A DNA stretch of 64,000 nucleotides, taken from the NCBI GenBank assembly GCA_018065695.1, contig JAGHST010000010.1, positions 1 to 64,000 of the forward strand, read 5' to 3'. Source of the stretch: Candidatus Cacconaster caballi (lineage in GTDB: Bacteria > Bacteroidota > Bacteroidia > Bacteroidales > UBA932). Shown piece by piece: positions 62,094-64,000 of this stretch. How positions within the stretch are numbered: the stretch's first letter is position 1; every line of letters starts with the position of its first letter. Under the pieces are notes generated by a model that saw only the letters and a program-made list of their open reading frames with translations, was not told the origin of the DNA and did no database searches. The translations under genes and the position numbers were made by a program.

Positions 62094-63573
62094 ATCGTTT
62101 GATTTTTCTTTCACGGTATATTATGCCGCCACCTATGCCCACTACAAAGACGGAGAGGATGACAACTCTTATGACGAGATCCAGCCAGAAAGGAATGCCC
62201 GTCTCAGGGAGCATGGAGCCAAGCACATACAGAGCGAACCCCGTGACGATTGTCGGGATTATGATATACCAGTTGTAGGGTATCCTGTAGTATTTGTTGC
62301 CGAGCAGAACGCTTATCAGAAGCATCACGGCATAGCTGGCCAGGTGGCCCCAGGCGGCTGCGTGATATGAATAGACAGGCATCCAGATGACGTTTATCAC
62401 TATGGTGACGGCCAGCCCGGCAAGAGTTATCCAGATGGCATAGCCGGTCTTGCCCGAAAGTTTGTACCACATATTCACGTTGAACAGCATTCCGAGGAAG
62501 ACGTATGCCATAAGCATTATCGGGGCGATGGAAAGGCCCTGACGGAAGTCACGTCCCAGAATCAGGCCTATCTGGTCCATAAATAGCATTATGCACAGGA
62601 AGCCGAACATACAGAAAGCCACGAAATAATTCATCACCTTGGCATACAGTTCCCTGCTGCCTTTTTCTCTGGCCCGCTGGAAGAAGAACGGCTCTGCCGC
62701 GTAGCGGAACATCTGGATGAAGAGCTGCATTATGACAGCTATCTTCACGCCGGCCTGATATACACCCAAATCCGATCTCCACATAGCTGCGTCTGCATTG
62801 AGGAAGCGCATCAACACCCTGTCGAGGAAGTCGTTGAGAACTCCCGGAAGCCCCGCCACCATAAGCGGCAGAGAATATGCAAGCAACCTGCCGATCAGTT
62901 TCCTGTCAAATCTGATGGAAAGTCTGAGAATATCCGGAAGGAGGAGCACAAGGCTCAGGAGGCAACTGACGAAAATCGCAAAGATGGCGTATGTGTAGTC
63001 AGGAGTCGGGCTTACGAACCCCAGGAGCCAGTGGTCCGGGTTTGCGACAAACCGTGAGGGCATTGCCAGATAGAGCAGAAGGTTGGCACCCACTTCGGTC
63101 AGAATCTTCAGAGTCTTTATGACGGCAAACCGGACAGCCTTGTGCTCGTGCCGGAGTTTTGCGAAAATTATCGCCAAAGGGCAATCCAAAGCCAGAATGG
63201 CTGCCACATATATTATCACGTTGCCTCGGCCCTCATATCCGAGCGAGAGGGCTATATCTCCGCTGAACAGGGCGCAGCATCCGAAAAACAACAGGCAGAG
63301 GCCCGTCACCGTCAGGAATGCGTTGGAGAAGACACTTTTGGGATTGGCTCCATCCCTGCTGGCGTATCGGAAACAGCCCGTCTCAAGCCCCAGGACAAGG
63401 ACCACCTGAAGCATGGCGATATAGGACATGAATTCGGTGACGACACCGTAGTCGGAGGTTGCCAGAACTCTCGTGTAGAGCGGAACCAGCAGGAAATTTA
63501 CAATGCGGGCCAGAATCGTGCTGAGTCCGTATATGGCCGTTTCGCCTGCAAGCTGTTTTAGAGGATTCGCCAT
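62071..63573 (-). CDS. Polysaccharide flippase (Wzx/MATE-like, MOP superfamily)
   Basis: A 500-residue membrane protein with about 14 hydrophobic segments and the typical start [20 protein letters not shown] with [17 protein letters not shown]. It belongs to the oligosaccharide flippase group that moves lipid-linked glycans or lipid II-like precursors across the inner membrane. With murF downstream a cell-wall precursor or surface glycan role is plausible, but the substrate cannot be read from sequence. The ATG at 63573 is chosen over the in-frame one at 63603, which precedes the -7 box. Confidence 0.87.
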   Translation of the reverse strand: MANPLKQLAGETAIYGLSTILARIVNFLLVPLYTRVLATSDYGVVTEFMSYIAMLQVVLVLGLETGCFRYASRDGANPKSVFSNAFLTVTGLCLLFFGCCALFSGDIALSLGYEGRGNVIIYVAAILALDCPLAIIFAKLRHEHKAVRFAVIKTLKILTEVGANLLLYLAMPSRFVANPDHWLLGFVSPTPDYTYAIFAIFVSCLLSLVLLLPDILRLSIRFDRKLIGRLLAYSLPLMVAGLPGVLNDFLDRVLMRFLNADAAMWRSDLGVYQAGVKIAVIMQLFIQMFRYAAEPFFFQRAREKGSRELYAKVMNYFVAFCMFGFLCIMLFMDQIGLILGRDFRQGLSIAPIMLMAYVFLGMLFNVNMWYKLSGKTGYAIWITLAGLAVTIVINVIWMPVYSYHAAAWGHLASYAVMLLISVLLGNKYYRIPYNWYIIIPTIVTGFALYVLGSMLPETGIPFWLDLVIRVVILSVFVVGIGGGIIYRERKIKRYESKDCQ

Positions 63574-63591
63574 ATAAAATGCAATGACAAG

Positions 63592-63599
63592 CAAAATTA
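63592..63599 (-). promoter_or_regulatory. -7 box of flippase-dut-murF
   Basis: On the reverse strand this reads TAATTTTG, matching TAnnTTTG, about 19 nt before the flippase ATG. Confidence 0.6.
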
Positions 63600-63612
63600 A
63601 CAATTTTATTCG

Positions 63613-63620
63613 TAATTTTG
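63613..63620 (+). promoter_or_regulatory. -7 box of the cyclophilin lipoprotein gene
   Basis: TAATTTTG fits TAnnTTTG and leaves a leader of about 15 nt before the ATG at 63641. The -33 region is weak. Confidence 0.55.
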
Positions 63621-63640
63621 GACATTAAAATCCACATATT

Positions 63641-64000
63641 ATGAGATTGGGAATCGCATATTTAATCATTGCTGCGGCAGTTGTCGTCACGGGGTGCAGA
63701 AACACTCCGAAGGACCCGCAGGAGCCTGCAGCTGAACAAGACACTACAATGACAACAACATCACAGGACACTCTCAAGGTTGACCCTTGGAGCTGCATCG
63801 GCCAGGAGCCGCAGATCAAGATTGCCACTACGGCAGGAGACATAACCGTGAAGCTCTACAGCGACACTCCTCTCCACAGGGACAATTTCGTAAAACTTGC
63901 AAAGAGCGGGTTCTACAATGGAATCCTTTTCCACCGCGTCATCAAGGAATTTATGATTCAAGTGGGAGACCCGAACACCAAAGATCCGTCAAAAGCCTCA
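63641..64000 (+). CDS. Cyclophilin-type peptidyl-prolyl isomerase lipoprotein (partial, 3' end outside window)
   Basis: The first 120 codons are present. The signal [19 protein letters not shown] gives a lipobox Cys at residue 19. A Thr/Gln-rich linker follows, and from about residue 58 the cyclophilin fold begins: [20 protein letters not shown], then [20 protein letters not shown] and MIQVGDPN. It is probably a periplasmic protein-folding catalyst. The gene continues past 64000. Confidence 0.9.
   Translation, partial: MRLGIAYLIIAAAVVVTGCRNTPKDPQEPAAEQDTTMTTTSQDTLKVDPWSCIGQEPQIKIATTAGDITVKLYSDTPLHRDNFVKLAKSGFYNGILFHRVIKEFMIQVGDPNTKDPSKAS

Overview
The window looks like chromosomal DNA of a Bacteroidales bacterium of middling G+C. 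Almost every intergenic gap carries the Bacteroidetes -7 promoter box TAnnTTTG, often with a TTTG/TTG about 20 nt upstream. The gene set fits too: archaeal-type ProRS, PyrK-linked dihydroorotate dehydrogenase, NfnAB, a DUF3078 protein, a small Hc1 histone-like protein, and lipid A genes in the order lpxD-lpxC-lpxA. I cannot fix the family from sequence alone; Rikenellaceae-like or an uncultured relative is a guess. I saw no tRNA, rRNA, CRISPR array or insertion sequence. Genes are densely packed, with many 1-4 nt overlaps and several convergent overlaps.

Layout: 1-400 is non-coding and holds two copies of an 81-bp palindrome-prone repeat, then the rplY promoter and leader. 406-7.4 kb: rplY-pth; CPBP protease-manA-hslR (reverse); a DivIC/FtsB-like gene; an Na+/alanine symporter (reverse); an S41 peptidase lipoprotein; a small histone-like gene. 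7.4-13.1 kb: a tightly overlapped operon of GT2, LAB_N and ArnT-like genes (probably lipid-linked sugar transfer), alr, cca and a small HsdR-N-like protein. 13.1-33.7 kb: a nucleotide supercluster. A reverse operon pyrC-carA-carB-pyrK-pyrD-pyrF-pyrE-pyrB encodes the whole route to UMP. A divergent forward operon purC-purE-purL-purF-purM-purN-purH-purD encodes nearly all of the route to IMP. purB lies separately behind infB at 59 kb, and purK is not in the window. 33.7-40.3 kb (reverse): sppA, a GH9-deacetylase fusion and nfnAB. 40.3-45.1 kb: a probable copper-handling set (Cys/His-rich protein, TonB-dependent receptor, HMA protein, beta-barrel). 45.1-48.9 kb (reverse): proS, a DUF3078 gene, tilS. 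49-51.4 kb: an odd aromatic/Ser-rich lipoprotein and a FadL-like porin. 51.4-54.6 kb (reverse): lpxD-lpxC-lpxA-wbqC. 54.7-60.3 kb: rimP(short)-nusA-infB-purB. 60.3-63.6 kb (reverse): flippase-dut-murF. The window ends inside a cyclophilin lipoprotein.

The most interesting part is the nucleotide supercluster. (1) CarA has lost its glutaminase cysteine (nucleophile elbow GIGLG, not GICLG) and several glutamine-site residues. PurF in the neighbouring operon has lost its N-terminal catalytic Cys (it starts MSIFG) together with glutamine-site residues, while its PRPP site is intact. The committed steps of pyrimidine and purine synthesis therefore both look ammonia-dependent, whereas PurL keeps its glutaminase. 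(2) The pyr operon has what reads as a leader-peptide attenuator like E. coli pyrBI: a 24-codon ORF with a U-rich 3' end, whose stop codon touches a terminator sitting a few bases before pyrC. (3) A perfect 20-bp palindrome lies at the exact midpoint between the -7 boxes of the divergent pyr and pur promoters. (4) PyrB carries the zinc domain of PyrI at its C-terminus without the nucleotide-binding domain. Other oddities are a RimP reduced to its N-terminal domain, an LpxC not fused to FabZ, and terminator-like hairpins at the head of the rimP operon and between purE and purL.
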